64,000 nucleotides of DNA, from positions 79,276 to 143,275 of the forward strand of contig NZ_JBHOQV010000047.1 in NCBI RefSeq assembly GCF_042408735.1, written 5' to 3'. A program made the translations under genes and the position numbers. The notes under the pieces are model-generated. The model ran no database searches. It was not told the origin of the DNA and worked only from the letters and a program-made list of their open reading frames with translations. Position 1 is the first letter of the stretch, and the number at the start of each line of letters is the position of its first letter. Of this stretch, positions 9,022-19,295 are shown piece by piece. This stretch comes from Thermogemmatispora sp042408735 (GTDB taxonomy: Bacteria; Chloroflexota; Ktedonobacteria; Ktedonobacterales; Ktedonobacteraceae).

Positions 9022-10395
9022 ATGGCAACGGTCTCAGAGACGGGTCCCGTGACTGTGCGCCGCATGGTCCCCATTCTGGCGGCCAGCACTGTCGGGACAG
9101 CCATCGAGTGGTACGACTTCTTCCTCTACGGCTTCCTCTCGGCGACGGTCTTCCCAAAGCTCTTCTTCCCGGAGCTGGATCCGGTGGCCGGGACGATCGC
9201 TTCCTTTACGACGAACTTCGTAGGGTTCTTTGCGCGTCCGCTGGGAGGGGCCTTCTTTGGTTGGTTTGGGGATCGTGTTGGACGCAAGTCAACGCTGATT
9301 GCGACGCTGCTGCTGATGGGCATTGCAACGGCGCTGATGGGCCTCTTGCCCGGCTATGCTCAGATCGGTCTGGCGGCCCCGCTGGTGCTCTCGGTCTTGC
9401 GCTTCCTGCAGGGGGCCGGCGTCGGCGGCGAGTGGGGCGGCTCGGTCCTGCTCTCGATGGAGTATGGTGACGATCGCCGGCGCGGCTTCTGGATGAGCTG
9501 GCCTCAAACCGGTGTGCCGCTGGGTCTGGCGCTGGCGGCCATCGCGGTCCTTGGCTTCCAGGCCATCTTCCCCGGAGAGGCTTTCCTGACGATTGGCTGG
9601 CGCATTCCGTTCCTGCTGAGCGTGCTGTTGATCTTTGTCGGCCTCTACATTCGCTTGCGCATCCTGGAGACGCCCGCTTTTCGGCGTGTTAAGGAAACAG
9701 GACGCATCGCCCATGTTCCCCTGGTGGAGGTCTTTCGCCACTACTGGCGTGAGATTATTCTCTCGGCCCTGGTGCGCTCGGCGGAGCAGGCACCGTTCTA
9801 TCTGTTCACGACCTTTATTCTCTCCTATGGCTCCAAAACGCTCAAGGTCGACTCCAGCGTTCTCTATGCCGGCCTGATTATCGCGGCGGTCTGCAGCCTG
9901 GTCCTGATGCCGACCTGGAGCCATCTCTCGGACCGCTTCGGGCGCAAGCGCTGGTACATGATCGGCTGTGTCTTGATGGCACTCTATGCCTTCCCCTACT
10001 TCCTGCTGCTGGAGACGCGGGTCCCGCCAGTGGTGGTCCTGGCCATGATTCTCTCGATCAGCTTCTGCCACGACTGGCTCTACGGTCCGCAGGCAGCTCT
10101 GATCTCGGAGCGCTTTGGGACGCGGCTGCGCTATAGTGGGGCTTCGCTCGGCTACCAGCTCGCCTCGATTACTGCTGGTGGTCCGGCCCCTATTCTGGCG
10201 ACCTGGCTGGTGGCCAATACGCGCTCCTTTATTGGGGCGGGGGCACCGCCCTACACGCTGATCGCCGTCTTCATTATCTTTATGGCCGTGGTTTCCTTCA
10301 TCTCAACGGCCCTGATCGGGCGGGAGCTGGCCGGTCAGGCTGCCGTTGAGGAGGTAGGTGGCGAGGGAACAACCCTGGCCGCCCAGACGCCCTAG
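9022..10395 (+). CDS. MFS transporter, metabolite:H+ symporter (MHS) type
   Basis: The 457-aa integral membrane protein has about 12 hydrophobic spans. TAIEWYDFFLYGFLSA at the first span and WFGDRVGRKSTLI in the loop between spans 2 and 3 are the MHS/sugar-porter signatures seen in ShiA, KgtP and ProP. FLQGAGVGGEWGGSVLLSME is the matching span-4/5 motif. AGGAGG (9011-9016) sits 5 nt before the start. Family members import organic acids or osmolytes with protons. The neighbourhood suggests a sugar-derived substrate, but the sequence does not decide this. Confidence 0.85.
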   Translation: MATVSETGPVTVRRMVPILAASTVGTAIEWYDFFLYGFLSATVFPKLFFPELDPVAGTIASFTTNFVGFFARPLGGAFFGWFGDRVGRKSTLIATLLLMGIATALMGLLPGYAQIGLAAPLVLSVLRFLQGAGVGGEWGGSVLLSMEYGDDRRRGFWMSWPQTGVPLGLALAAIAVLGFQAIFPGEAFLTIGWRIPFLLSVLLIFVGLYIRLRILETPAFRRVKETGRIAHVPLVEVFRHYWREIILSALVRSAEQAPFYLFTTFILSYGSKTLKVDSSVLYAGLIIAAVCSLVLMPTWSHLSDRFGRKRWYMIGCVLMALYAFPYFLLLETRVPPVVVLAMILSISFCHDWLYGPQAALISERFGTRLRYSGASLGYQLASITAGGPAPILATWLVANTRSFIGAGAPPYTLIAVFIIFMAVVSFISTALIGRELAGQAAVEEVGGEGTTLAAQTP

Positions 10396-10438
10396 CCTGG
10401 CCTGGCTCCTCCTCGTCGCTGGGGAGGGGGGCCACCGT

Positions 10439-10465
10439 GAGGCGGGTAGCGCCGCTGCCCGCCTC
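10439..10465. terminator. Bidirectional terminator between MFS and crtYd
   Basis: GAGGCGGGTAGC and GCTGCCCGCCTC form a 12-bp stem with one mismatch and a 3-nt loop, between two convergent genes, followed on the plus strand by a pyrimidine-rich tract (TGTTCCTTTTCC). It fits an intrinsic terminator serving both genes. Confidence 0.55.
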
Positions 10466-10478
10466 TGTTCCTTTTCCC

Positions 10479-10820
10479 TCAGTCGGGAGAGATCGGCGGC
10501 GCGCAGGTGGGGCTGAGCGAGCCAGGAAGCAGGAGTACGAAACCCTGGGCAATCATGGCCGCGGTCAGGAAGTAAAACAGGGCTTCCTCCAGGGGAACGT
10601 TGCCGAGGGTGAGGCCCAGAAGCAGCGAGGGCTGGAAGAACCAGATGTGTTGAGCGATGGCCAGGCTGTCGGCCAGCGTCAGATAGCTGCCGACGAGGAG
10701 CACGGCCCAGGGCCAGCGCCAACGCAAGGCCCAGAGCTTGCGCCAGCCCACAAGCCATTGCAGGCCCAGGATCGGTAAGGCCCAGACCAGCAGGAAAAAC
10801 AGATACGTGATGTGTGCCAT
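10479..10820 (-). CDS. crtYd: Lycopene cyclase subunit, CrtYd-like
   Basis: The 113-aa protein has three predicted membrane helices and the motif NVPLEEALFYFLTAAM, the conserved PxEE core of the bacterial heterodimeric lycopene cyclase (CrtYc/CrtYd) and of the fungal CarRA cyclase domain. It starts 6 nt after the stop of the CrtYc-like gene. The two subunits together should convert lycopene to cyclic carotenoids in the membrane. No other carotenoid gene is nearby. Confidence 0.75.
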   Translation of the reverse strand: MAHITYLFFLLVWALPILGLQWLVGWRKLWALRWRWPWAVLLVGSYLTLADSLAIAQHIWFFQPSLLLGLTLGNVPLEEALFYFLTAAMIAQGFVLLLPGSLSPTCAPPISPD

Positions 10821-10826
10821 CCTGGT

Positions 10827-11204
10827 TCAGGCCCCCTTCACCCTGTTGAGGTTCTGCCTCGCCGGCTCTGGTGCCGCGGCGGCGGACTGCGGGTGAGGAC
10901 GCGGTCCAGATGGCAGAAGGGCGCAGAGCAGGAGGGTGGTCAGCAGGGTTTCCAGTAGGGCGAACAGATATTCCTCAAGCGGGATCAGCCAGAGGCGTAG
11001 TCCCCAGGTCTGGGAGGGGGACCAGTTCCAGATGCCGCGCGCAACGGCGGCGTGGTCCCAGGGAGCCATCGCTATCAGGACAATCGCGGCGAGCAAGGCG
11101 CTGGTGAGCCAGTAGCGACGGTGCCACAGACGGCGGCGGAGCAGCAGCAACAGTAGTGCGCAGGGTAGAAGCAGGAACAGGGCCAGAAAGCCAGCGTAAG
11201 TCAT
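10827..11204 (-). CDS. crtYc: Lycopene cyclase subunit, CrtYc-like
   Basis: The 125-aa membrane protein contains PWDHAAVARGIWNW and IPLEEYLFALLETLLTTL, both diagnostic for the CrtYc half of the two-subunit lycopene cyclase. Three hydrophobic helices are visible and the last 25 residues are polar. GAGGAGA lies about 7-12 nt before the start. It is the first gene of a two-gene operon with crtYd. The YcYd type is known mainly from Actinobacteria, with relatives in Chloroflexota. Confidence 0.75.
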   Translation of the reverse strand: MTYAGFLALFLLLPCALLLLLLRRRLWHRRYWLTSALLAAIVLIAMAPWDHAAVARGIWNWSPSQTWGLRLWLIPLEEYLFALLETLLTTLLLCALLPSGPRPHPQSAAAAPEPARQNLNRVKGA

Positions 11205-11482
11205 AGTTCGTCTCCTCTTCCTGATGAAGCTGTTCTTTCCTTCCTTTCAGAAAGAAAGGACGCCGTGGGCCGGCTATTCTGGTCCTCCTCTATGCGAGCC
11301 ACCTCCTGCCATCCTCTCCATCACAACGGGCGGGTGGCCCGCCTGTCTCTACCCTTCCCTGGTCTTTTTTTTGGCTCCCTCGTTTCAGCTTCAGTTCAGG
11401 TCGCTCAGGTATACCATAGCGGTGGTTGAGGAGGAGAAAGGTGGATACGCTATCGCCGACGACTGCAGAGGGAGAGAAGGCT

Positions 11483-12847
11483 ATGAATAAGCTGTCCGAT
11501 TGCCAACAACGACAAGTTTCCTGGCTGAAAATCGTAGCGCTGCTGATCCTGCTTCTGTTGTTGAGTGCCTGTGGGGAAGAAGCGGCCAGGGGACCTGGTG
11601 GAGGAGGGCAAATGGCGCAGGGTTCTGCCCCTCCTACCCTCTATGTGCTCGATGGTTTGCCCTCCAGTGGCAGCCAGCGTCTGCTGGTCTTCCAGCCGAG
11701 CAGCGGAGGCTCCATCAATGCGCGAATCTTCCCGGCGGGCTTGTTAGGAAGCGATCGCAGGCATCTCTACCGCGCTCTTAGCCAGGGAGGGGAGACGACC
11801 ATCGAGGTGACCGATCTGTCGACGGGAACCAGACTCCCTTCTTTGGTGATCCCCGGCTCCTATGCTACCACCGATGCTGGGACGGGGAAGTCGATGCTCT
11901 CGGGTGATGGGCGCTGGCTGGCTCTGCGCGATCTCAAGACGCCCACCGGCATGACTCACATTGTCCTCATCGATACTCGGGCCGCGAAAGTGGTCAAGAC
12001 CATCGACCTCAAGGGCGATTTTGATCTGGATGCCATCGCTCCCGAGGGCAATGCTCTCTATCTGCTGGAGTATCTTGATCGGGCGGCCTATCGCTACAAT
12101 GTGCGTGTCTACGATCTGGCCGCTGGTCAGCTTGTTCCAGGGGCTATTGTTGATAAGAATGAGCCTGATGAGAAGATGCAGGGTCTGGCCCTGACGCGGC
12201 AGCTCTCGCTTGATGGGGAGGTGGCCTTTACGCTCTACATCAATCCCCAGACGAACAAGGCTTTTATCCATGTCTTGCCTCTGACCTACCGGACCGGTGT
12301 GCCGCTTGTGGCGCGGTGCCTGGATCTGCCGACTGGCACCGGTCCGCAGGCCAGTGCCCTGCTGCATTTCTATATCCTCTTCCTGGGGCGCGACACCCAA
12401 ACCGTCTACGCGGTCAATGCTGCTCTGGGTGTGGCCGCTCTCATCAGCCTGGCGCCCATGGCCCAGGGCGGCGTCACGGCTCTCCGTGAACCCTGGACGA
12501 CTAGCTTCCATCCTTCTCTGCCGCGTCTCCCCGCCGATGCGGCAGCCATGCAACGGCAGCTTGCTAACGGAGCCGTGGCCTCCCTGCAGCAGACGCGCCT
12601 CTACGTCGTGGGTCTGCGCGGCATCTGGGTTTTTAGCCTGCCTGGGCTAGAGTTGCTGACAGTCTATCTGCCCCAGAGCGTCTTTACTGGGCTGGAGCTA
12701 GAGATTGGGCAAGGACGCCTCTATGCAGTCGGCCCAACGGAGGGTATCATTCCTATCGATAGCGCCAGCGGCATGGCGGAGCGCCCGCTGCCGGTGCCCG
12801 CGCGAGCACCGTGGGGCATTGGCTGGCTGGGCGCCTCCCAGCCATAA
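11483..12847 (+). CDS. Secreted lipoprotein with beta-propeller-like repeats
   Basis: The 454-aa protein starts at ATG 11483, preceded by GGAGAGAAGG, and carries a lipoprotein signal: a hydrophobic stretch ending LLLLLSAC with lipidation Cys30. The mature part is rich in short beta-strand repeats of the kind TLYVLDGLP, KVVKTIDLKGDFD, RLYVVGLRGIWVF and RLYAVGPTEG, reminiscent of YVTN/WD40-type propellers. No catalytic motif is apparent. It lies 174 nt upstream of a two-component system and could be a surface sensor or binding protein, but that link is only positional. Confidence 0.6.
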   Translation: MNKLSDCQQRQVSWLKIVALLILLLLLSACGEEAARGPGGGGQMAQGSAPPTLYVLDGLPSSGSQRLLVFQPSSGGSINARIFPAGLLGSDRRHLYRALSQGGETTIEVTDLSTGTRLPSLVIPGSYATTDAGTGKSMLSGDGRWLALRDLKTPTGMTHIVLIDTRAAKVVKTIDLKGDFDLDAIAPEGNALYLLEYLDRAAYRYNVRVYDLAAGQLVPGAIVDKNEPDEKMQGLALTRQLSLDGEVAFTLYINPQTNKAFIHVLPLTYRTGVPLVARCLDLPTGTGPQASALLHFYILFLGRDTQTVYAVNAALGVAALISLAPMAQGGVTALREPWTTSFHPSLPRLPADAAAMQRQLANGAVASLQQTRLYVVGLRGIWVFSLPGLELLTVYLPQSVFTGLELEIGQGRLYAVGPTEGIIPIDSASGMAERPLPVPARAPWGIGWLGASQP

Positions 12848-12889
12848 GGGGTAAGAAATAAAAAAGAGGAAAAGAAGAACGGAGAAAGG

Positions 12890-12905
12890 GGCCGGAGGGC
12901 CGGCC
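12890..12905 (+). terminator. Short GC hairpin after the lipoprotein gene
   Basis: GGCCGG (12890-12895) and CCGGCC (12900-12905) flank an AGGG loop. There is no U-run; weak evidence. Confidence 0.2.
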
Positions 12906-13021
12906 AGCCTGTCCGATCGGTTGAGCCTGCTTGACCAGGACAGACGGCAGGCTGAAAGGCCTCCCTCCTGCCCTGGCTCGCGGAGAAGCGACTGTCTTCT
13001 TTGCCAGGCACGGGACGAGCC

Positions 13022-13720
13022 ATGAAAGCCCATATCCTGATCGTTGACGACGATAGCCGGCTGGTGAATACTCTTCGACGCAGCCTGACCTACGAGGGCT
13101 TCCAGGTCTCGATGGCCAGCGATGGTGAAACGGCTCTGGCCGCGGTGCGCGCCTCTGCCCCTGATCTGATTATCCTCGATATTATGCTTCCTGGCCTGGA
13201 TGGCCTGCAGGTCTGTCGCCGCCTGCGGGAGGCCAGAGACCGCGTTGCCATTTTGATGCTCACTGCCCGCGATGCGGTCCCCGACCGGGTCCGGGGTCTG
13301 GAACTGGGCGCCGATGACTATCTGGTGAAGCCCTTTGCCCTGGAGGAGCTGCTGGCGCGTGTTCGGGCCCTGCTGCGGCGCTCCTCGCCCGGGACCGCCC
13401 AAGCCGCTATCAGCCAGGAGATCCTGCACTTCGCCGACCTGGAGCTGGATACGGCCACGCGCCAGGCCCGGCGCGGTGCGCGCTTGATCGAGCTGAGCAC
13501 CACTGAGTACGAACTCCTGCTGCTGTTCATGCGTCATCCACGTGTTGTTCTGACACGCGCATTTCTGATGGAACAGGTCTGGGGCTACGATTTCGAGGGC
13601 AGCCCAAACATTCTGGAGGTCTATGTAGGGCGCCTGCGCAGTAAGCTGGAGCAGCAGGGGGAGCGGCGTCTGATTCAGACGGTCCGTGGGGCTGGCTATG
13701 TTCTGCGTCTTCAGGACTGA
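13022..13720 (+). CDS. OmpR-family response regulator (MprA-like)
   Basis: The 232-aa product has a receiver domain (1-120) with acidic pocket DDD at 9-11, phosphoacceptor Asp53 in LDIMLPGLDG, Thr81 and Lys103 in DDYLVKPFALEELLARV. A winged-helix output domain (about 135-230) follows, with LSTTEYELLLLFMRHP and the closing YVGRLRSKLE and TVRGAGYVLR. It is the partner of the histidine kinase 20 nt downstream. It should bind direct-repeat sites at target promoters; none could be assigned here. Confidence 0.93.
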   Translation: MKAHILIVDDDSRLVNTLRRSLTYEGFQVSMASDGETALAAVRASAPDLIILDIMLPGLDGLQVCRRLREARDRVAILMLTARDAVPDRVRGLELGADDYLVKPFALEELLARVRALLRRSSPGTAQAAISQEILHFADLELDTATRQARRGARLIELSTTEYELLLLFMRHPRVVLTRAFLMEQVWGYDFEGSPNILEVYVGRLRSKLEQQGERRLIQTVRGAGYVLRLQD

Positions 13721-13740
13721 CAAGGGGGGAAGAGTATGCC

Positions 13741-15345
13741 ATGCGGGCTATGGCGCTGGTGAAGGCGCTGCCGCTGCCGGCGCGCCTGACGGCTGTCTAC
13801 ACTCTGCTGCTGGCTCTGGCGCTGGGGGCTTTTGGTCTGCCAGTCTATCTGCAGGCCGAGCGTACGGCCTATCAGGGCCTGGATGATCTGCTGCGCACTC
13901 GGGCCGAGAGCGTTCGCTTCGGTAAGAGCTTCCTGGCTGCTTTCTGTGACCCGGCGGCATCAGGGGCCTGGCCGCAACAGTTGCCGGTGCTGCTCAATGG
14001 GGTCGATGCTGCTGAAGGAGGGGTCTCGATTGAGGTGTTGACCGCCAGCGGACAGTTGCTGGCCACGACGGCGGGTTCTGCCAGCGGTACCGATCCGCAG
14101 CGGCAGTCGATCTATCTTGATCCAAGCAGCGCGACACCCTGGCCTCAGCCGGTCCCCTGGGATGCCTCGGCTCTGCGGCAGATGGTTGAGAGGAGCCGTC
14201 AACTCCAATGGAGCGGGACCGCGGAGCCGCCAGGTATCTTTACGACCGTTGGCTATGGCGGCCTGCGTATCCGAGTCTATACCCTGATCAGTGAGCCGCT
14301 CTGTGTGGGGGATGCGCCTCATGTCATTCAGACGGCGCGCTCGGTGCAGGATATCGAACGGGGGCTAAGCTGGCTGCGTACGGCGCTCTTGGGAGGGGGA
14401 ACGCTGACGCTTCTGCTGGCGATGGCTGGGGGCTGGCTGCTCTCACGGGGCCTGCTGAGGACGGTGCAGCGTCTGACTCTGACGGCGCGGCAGATTAAGG
14501 AGAGCTGCGATTTCAGCCGGCGGCTGGCTCTCCAAAGAGGCGAAGCAGCAGGAAGCAGGGAGCTAGAGGAGCTGGCCCATACGTTGGATAGTATGCTGGC
14601 TGCGCTGGAGGAGACCTATCGCGCGCAGCAGCGCTTTATTGCCGATGCCTCTCATGAGCTACGTGCCCCCATTACTTCGATTCGCTGCAATCTAGATCTA
14701 CTGATGCGTGCGCCGGATCTGCCGGCTGGCGAGGCGCAGGCAGCTCTTGAAGATGCCCGGGCCGAAGCTCAGCGCATGGGGCGTTTGATCAACGATCTGC
14801 TCCTTCTGGCGCGCAGCGATGAGCAGCGGCGGCTCTCCTCGCCTCGCGGGGCACCGGCCCTGGTTCACCTGGACGACCTGCTGCTGGAGGTCTTTCGTCA
14901 ATACCGGCGCCTTTTGCCCTCTCTGCAGACTGAGAGCGGCGCGCAGCGGGAAGAGGGTCCGCGCCTGGTCTTGCTGCAAACGATGCCGGTCCAGGTCTAC
15001 GGCGATGCTGATGCCCTCAAGCAGGCCCTGGTCGCCTTGTTGGATAATGCTCTCAAGTATACGCCGACGGAGGGCGTGGTGACGCTGGCCCTCTCCGTCT
15101 CCGGGGGGGAGGCGCTCCTCAGTGTGAACGATACAGGGATCGGCATCGCCCCCGAGGACCTACCTTTTATCTTCGAGCGTTTCTATCGGGCCGATCGGGT
15201 TCGCAGCCGCGAGCCTGGCGGCAGCGGCCTCGGACTGGCGATTGTGCGCAGCATTGTGCAGGCTCATGGCGGCAGTGTTGACGTCGAGAGCAGGCCGGGT
15301 CAGGGCAGTACCTTTACGATCAGGCTGCCACTGGCGGAGGTATAG
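13741..15345 (+). CDS. Sensor histidine kinase (MprB-like)
   Basis: The 534-aa membrane kinase has one N-terminal span (about 15-38), an extracytoplasmic sensor (40-210), a second span (213-237) and HAMP. The HisKA domain carries FIADASHELRAPITSIR with phospho-His305. The ATPase domain has N, G1 and G2 boxes (LLDNALKYTP, DTGIGIAPEDLPFIFERFYR, GGSGLGLAIVRSIV). AGGGGGGAAGAG precedes the ATG. It is co-transcribed with the response regulator. The signal is unknown. Confidence 0.93.
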   Translation: MRAMALVKALPLPARLTAVYTLLLALALGAFGLPVYLQAERTAYQGLDDLLRTRAESVRFGKSFLAAFCDPAASGAWPQQLPVLLNGVDAAEGGVSIEVLTASGQLLATTAGSASGTDPQRQSIYLDPSSATPWPQPVPWDASALRQMVERSRQLQWSGTAEPPGIFTTVGYGGLRIRVYTLISEPLCVGDAPHVIQTARSVQDIERGLSWLRTALLGGGTLTLLLAMAGGWLLSRGLLRTVQRLTLTARQIKESCDFSRRLALQRGEAAGSRELEELAHTLDSMLAALEETYRAQQRFIADASHELRAPITSIRCNLDLLMRAPDLPAGEAQAALEDARAEAQRMGRLINDLLLLARSDEQRRLSSPRGAPALVHLDDLLLEVFRQYRRLLPSLQTESGAQREEGPRLVLLQTMPVQVYGDADALKQALVALLDNALKYTPTEGVVTLALSVSGGEALLSVNDTGIGIAPEDLPFIFERFYRADRVRSREPGGSGLGLAIVRSIVQAHGGSVDVESRPGQGSTFTIRLPLAEV

Positions 15346-15665
15346 TCTGATCTGGCCTGACTGCAGGTCCAGGGGTTGGCCTCCTTTTTTCCTCTGGCGG
15401 TGGCCAAGACGCTTTCTCCATCGTTGAGCCAGACGATGGCAGGCAGAGACGGGGTAGGCTGAGGTAAAGCATGGCTGCTCTGTCCGAGCAGACAGGTGTT
15501 TGCTGATCCCGCTCTGCTGTCTTGCCTTATTATTCCGCACGGAGGGAGAGATTTGTCCAATGCCATCTCTTACTGTTGTTGTGATGGCCTCTGTTGCCGG
15601 AGCGGCGGCGAAGAGCCTGCTGTGCTCGAGCCAGATGCTGCTGAACGGGCGTGAGGAGGGGAACA
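15346..15665 (+). other. 320-bp spacer between kinase and COG4705 gene
   Basis: No ORF with coding character was found. The spacer contains pyrimidine-rich GGCCTCCTTTTTTCC about 35 nt after the kinase stop, which could end transcription, but no clear stem precedes it. A GAGGAGGGG ribosome-binding site marks the end of the gap. Confidence 0.35.
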
Positions 15666-16499
15666 ATGCCTGAGATGACACCTTCCTCCCCACCGGCAGC
15701 CGGGGCCGCCGCTCAGCGCTCCCCTTTCTTCTCGCCTCAGCAGCTCCAGCCATTGCTGGTCAAGGTTCCGGAGATCACTGTCTATTTCTGGATCATCAAG
15801 CTGCTGACAACGGCTCTGGGAGAATCGACCTCGGATTTTCTGGTCTACCAGATTAATCCCTATGTCGCGGTGGGGTTAGGCTGCTTTGGGCTGGTGGCGG
15901 CCTTGATCTTGCAGCTCTCGCTGCGGCGCTATCTCGCCTGGGTCTACTGGCTGGCGGCCCTGATGGTGGCGGTCTTTGGCACGATGGCCGCCGATGTAAT
16001 GCACGTTGTCCTTGGTATCTCGTATGTTGTCTCGACCGTCTTCTTCGCGGCGGCTCTGGCGGTGATCTTCGTGGTCTGGTACCTGTGCGAACACACGCTC
16101 TCGATTCACAGCGTCTATCGCGGGCGCCGCGAGCTGTTTTACTGGGCGGTGGTGATCGCCACCTTTGCCCTGGGGACAGCCGCCGGCGATCTGACGGCGG
16201 CTACCCTGAATCTCGGTTACTTTCCCTCGATTCTGCTCTTCACCGTTCTTTTTGCCCTGCCCGCCCTGGCGTACTGGCTGCTGGGCTTCAATGCCATTGC
16301 GGCCTTCTGGTGGGCTTATATTGTAACCAGGCCACTGGGAGCTTCGATTGCCGACTGGCTCGGTAAGCCTTATCTGGGTGGCCTGGGACTGGGCGATGGC
16401 AAGGTCTCGCTGGTCTTGCTGATTCTGCTGGTCCTCTTTGTGGCCTACTTAAGTCTCACGCGCCGCGATGTCCAGCGGCGTCCGCCTGAGCCGCACTGA
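15666..16499 (+). CDS. COG4705-type membrane protein with fourfold G-D repeats
   Basis: The 277-aa protein has about eight hydrophobic spans arranged as four similar units, each with a Gly and an Asp six residues later: ALGESTSDFLV, VFGTMAADVMH, ALGTAAGDLTA and PLGASIADWLG. This fits the uncharacterised membrane family COG4705, which is often found next to two-component genes. The regular internal repeat suggests a pore or transporter fold, but no substrate is known. ATG 15666 has GAGGAGGGG 5 nt upstream, which decides the start over an upstream in-frame codon. It lies 320 nt after the kinase and is perhaps regulated by it. Confidence 0.7.
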   Translation: MPEMTPSSPPAAGAAAQRSPFFSPQQLQPLLVKVPEITVYFWIIKLLTTALGESTSDFLVYQINPYVAVGLGCFGLVAALILQLSLRRYLAWVYWLAALMVAVFGTMAADVMHVVLGISYVVSTVFFAAALAVIFVVWYLCEHTLSIHSVYRGRRELFYWAVVIATFALGTAAGDLTAATLNLGYFPSILLFTVLFALPALAYWLLGFNAIAAFWWAYIVTRPLGASIADWLGKPYLGGLGLGDGKVSLVLLILLVLFVAYLSLTRRDVQRRPPEPH

Positions 16500-17913
16500 G
16501 TGTCGATCGGGGAACCTGGGTCAGCAAGGTCTGCAGGACGGCCCAGCTATCTCGGCAACGGATGGCGGGTCGCCTTCTGGCTTTTTCTCTTCTGGGCCAG
16601 CTCGGCGGCTCGCCCTTAACAGGGGAGATTGCGGGCCCAGCCTCGGGCCAAGCCCCTCAGTAGTGGCGTCGAGCGTGCTAAGGTAAGGTAGTGGCCGCAG
16701 GCTCCATCTGATAGAGATGCTGCTGGAGAGAGACAGACCTGTTCTGTTGCCTGCTCTGGCCCGTACTGGCTGGGGACTATGGTCGGCGGCGGGAGATGAT
16801 CTGCTGCAGTGCTGCCAGGCACGTGCTCTGGCAAACCGTGTATATTACGTGGTGATCGTTAAGGCTTGTCCTGAATAAGAACAAGCAGTTTGTACATCAC
16901 CAACCTGTGCGTGCAAGGGTGGCCCCAAGGTCTGCGAGCAATGTGGAGCGACGGCGTAGAGCCGGTGGCTCAAGCTCTGGCTGCCGTAAGCGTGGGAAGC
17001 AGGCCCTGCATATCCTGTCCTGTCAGGGTGAGAGAGATGCCTTCATTTAGCTTTTCCATCCAGGCGAGGCGCAGGTAAGCCTCTTCCTTAGCGATCATAT
17101 ACGTCCCCAACTCTCGCAGTGGCCTGAATAGGCGCGATTTATCTTCATAATTGTAAATCCTCAAAATCGCGCCAGAATTCTAGGGTTCGGCATAGCCGCC
17201 AACCCTGGCTCAGAGGGCGTCATCGAGGTTGAAGTCGTTGGCGAGGCTGGCAAGGCTCATCTGGTGGCTGCTGGCCAGCTTGCATGCACGCTCGATGCAG
17301 AGCGGATGGGGCCTTTCCTGGCCACTGTCGGCGTAGACCCTAGAGAACTGGACGTAGTAGAGGCCCTGGGTAGCCTCGCTGTCCTGTTATAGCTGGGGGC
17401 GGGCGGCTCGCAGTACCAGGTGGCGGTTTGGAAGGAAGTGTCCGCGCTGGCGCGGGAGGCTGCCCTGGTAGGCCATGTAGGCCATGCCGATGGTGAGTGA
17501 TCAGGCCGGGATCCTGCGGTCCCTTGCCCAAGGCGATGATTTCGAAGAGGTGACCAGGGGCAGCGATCAGATCGAGGCGAGCGAGGGCCGGGCGGCCCGG
17601 CATCTGGTGGGTGTAAGCGAGCCAGAGCGTTGCGCGACCAGCCGCGGCGTGAGAGCCTCAACTGACTGAGTAGCGGCGAGCCGGGCCATTCCCCCTCTTC
17701 CATGATGCCCCAGGTGGCAGAACCGGGGCCAGCCGAGGCTGGCTGACATCTCCCGCTGCTTGACCCGGAAGGAGCGGTTTAGCGCCCTTGTCAGTCGGGG
17801 CCGGCTTCGCTACAATAGGGCCAGACTCAGCATCTCGCCGGACCGCTTCCCCCGATTCCAGCAGCCGGCGAGGTCAGCGAGTTGCCATCACGTCAACAGA
17901 GGAAACGCCCGGA
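16500..17913. other. 1.4-kb gap with possible decayed coding fragments
   Basis: No intact gene was found. On the minus strand 16970-17164 encodes a 64-residue protein-like stretch (ELGTYMIAKEEAYLRLAWME, then KLNEGISLTLTGQDMQGLL) starting at TTG. On the plus strand about 17175-17395 another frame reads plausibly as protein (VIEVEVVGEAGKAHLVAAGQ) and stops at TAG. Both look like gene fragments, but no family is recognised. A perfect inverted repeat lies at 17131-17173. The rest shows nothing I can name. Confidence 0.4.
17131..17173. repeat. 10-bp perfect inverted repeat
   Basis: GGCGCGATTT (17131-17140) and AAATCGCGCC (17164-17173) flank a 23-nt AT-rich loop. It could be an operator, a hairpin or the end of a small mobile remnant. 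The TTG of the short minus-strand fragment lies at the right arm. Confidence 0.6.
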
Positions 17914-19119
<1,206 letters not shown>

Positions 19120-19295
19120 GGCGCAAGGTCTGTGGCTCGCCAGAAGAGCACAAGCACCAGAAAGCCGAGAAGCAAAGGCGGAACCCGCGGTCGGCGTGGC
19201 AAGGCAGCCTGGCAGGGGGAGAGCGAACGCACGCTCCAACCCTCTGGCGACAATGTGGAAAGGAAGGAGACATTGAGGAAGAGAAAGGAGATGCT

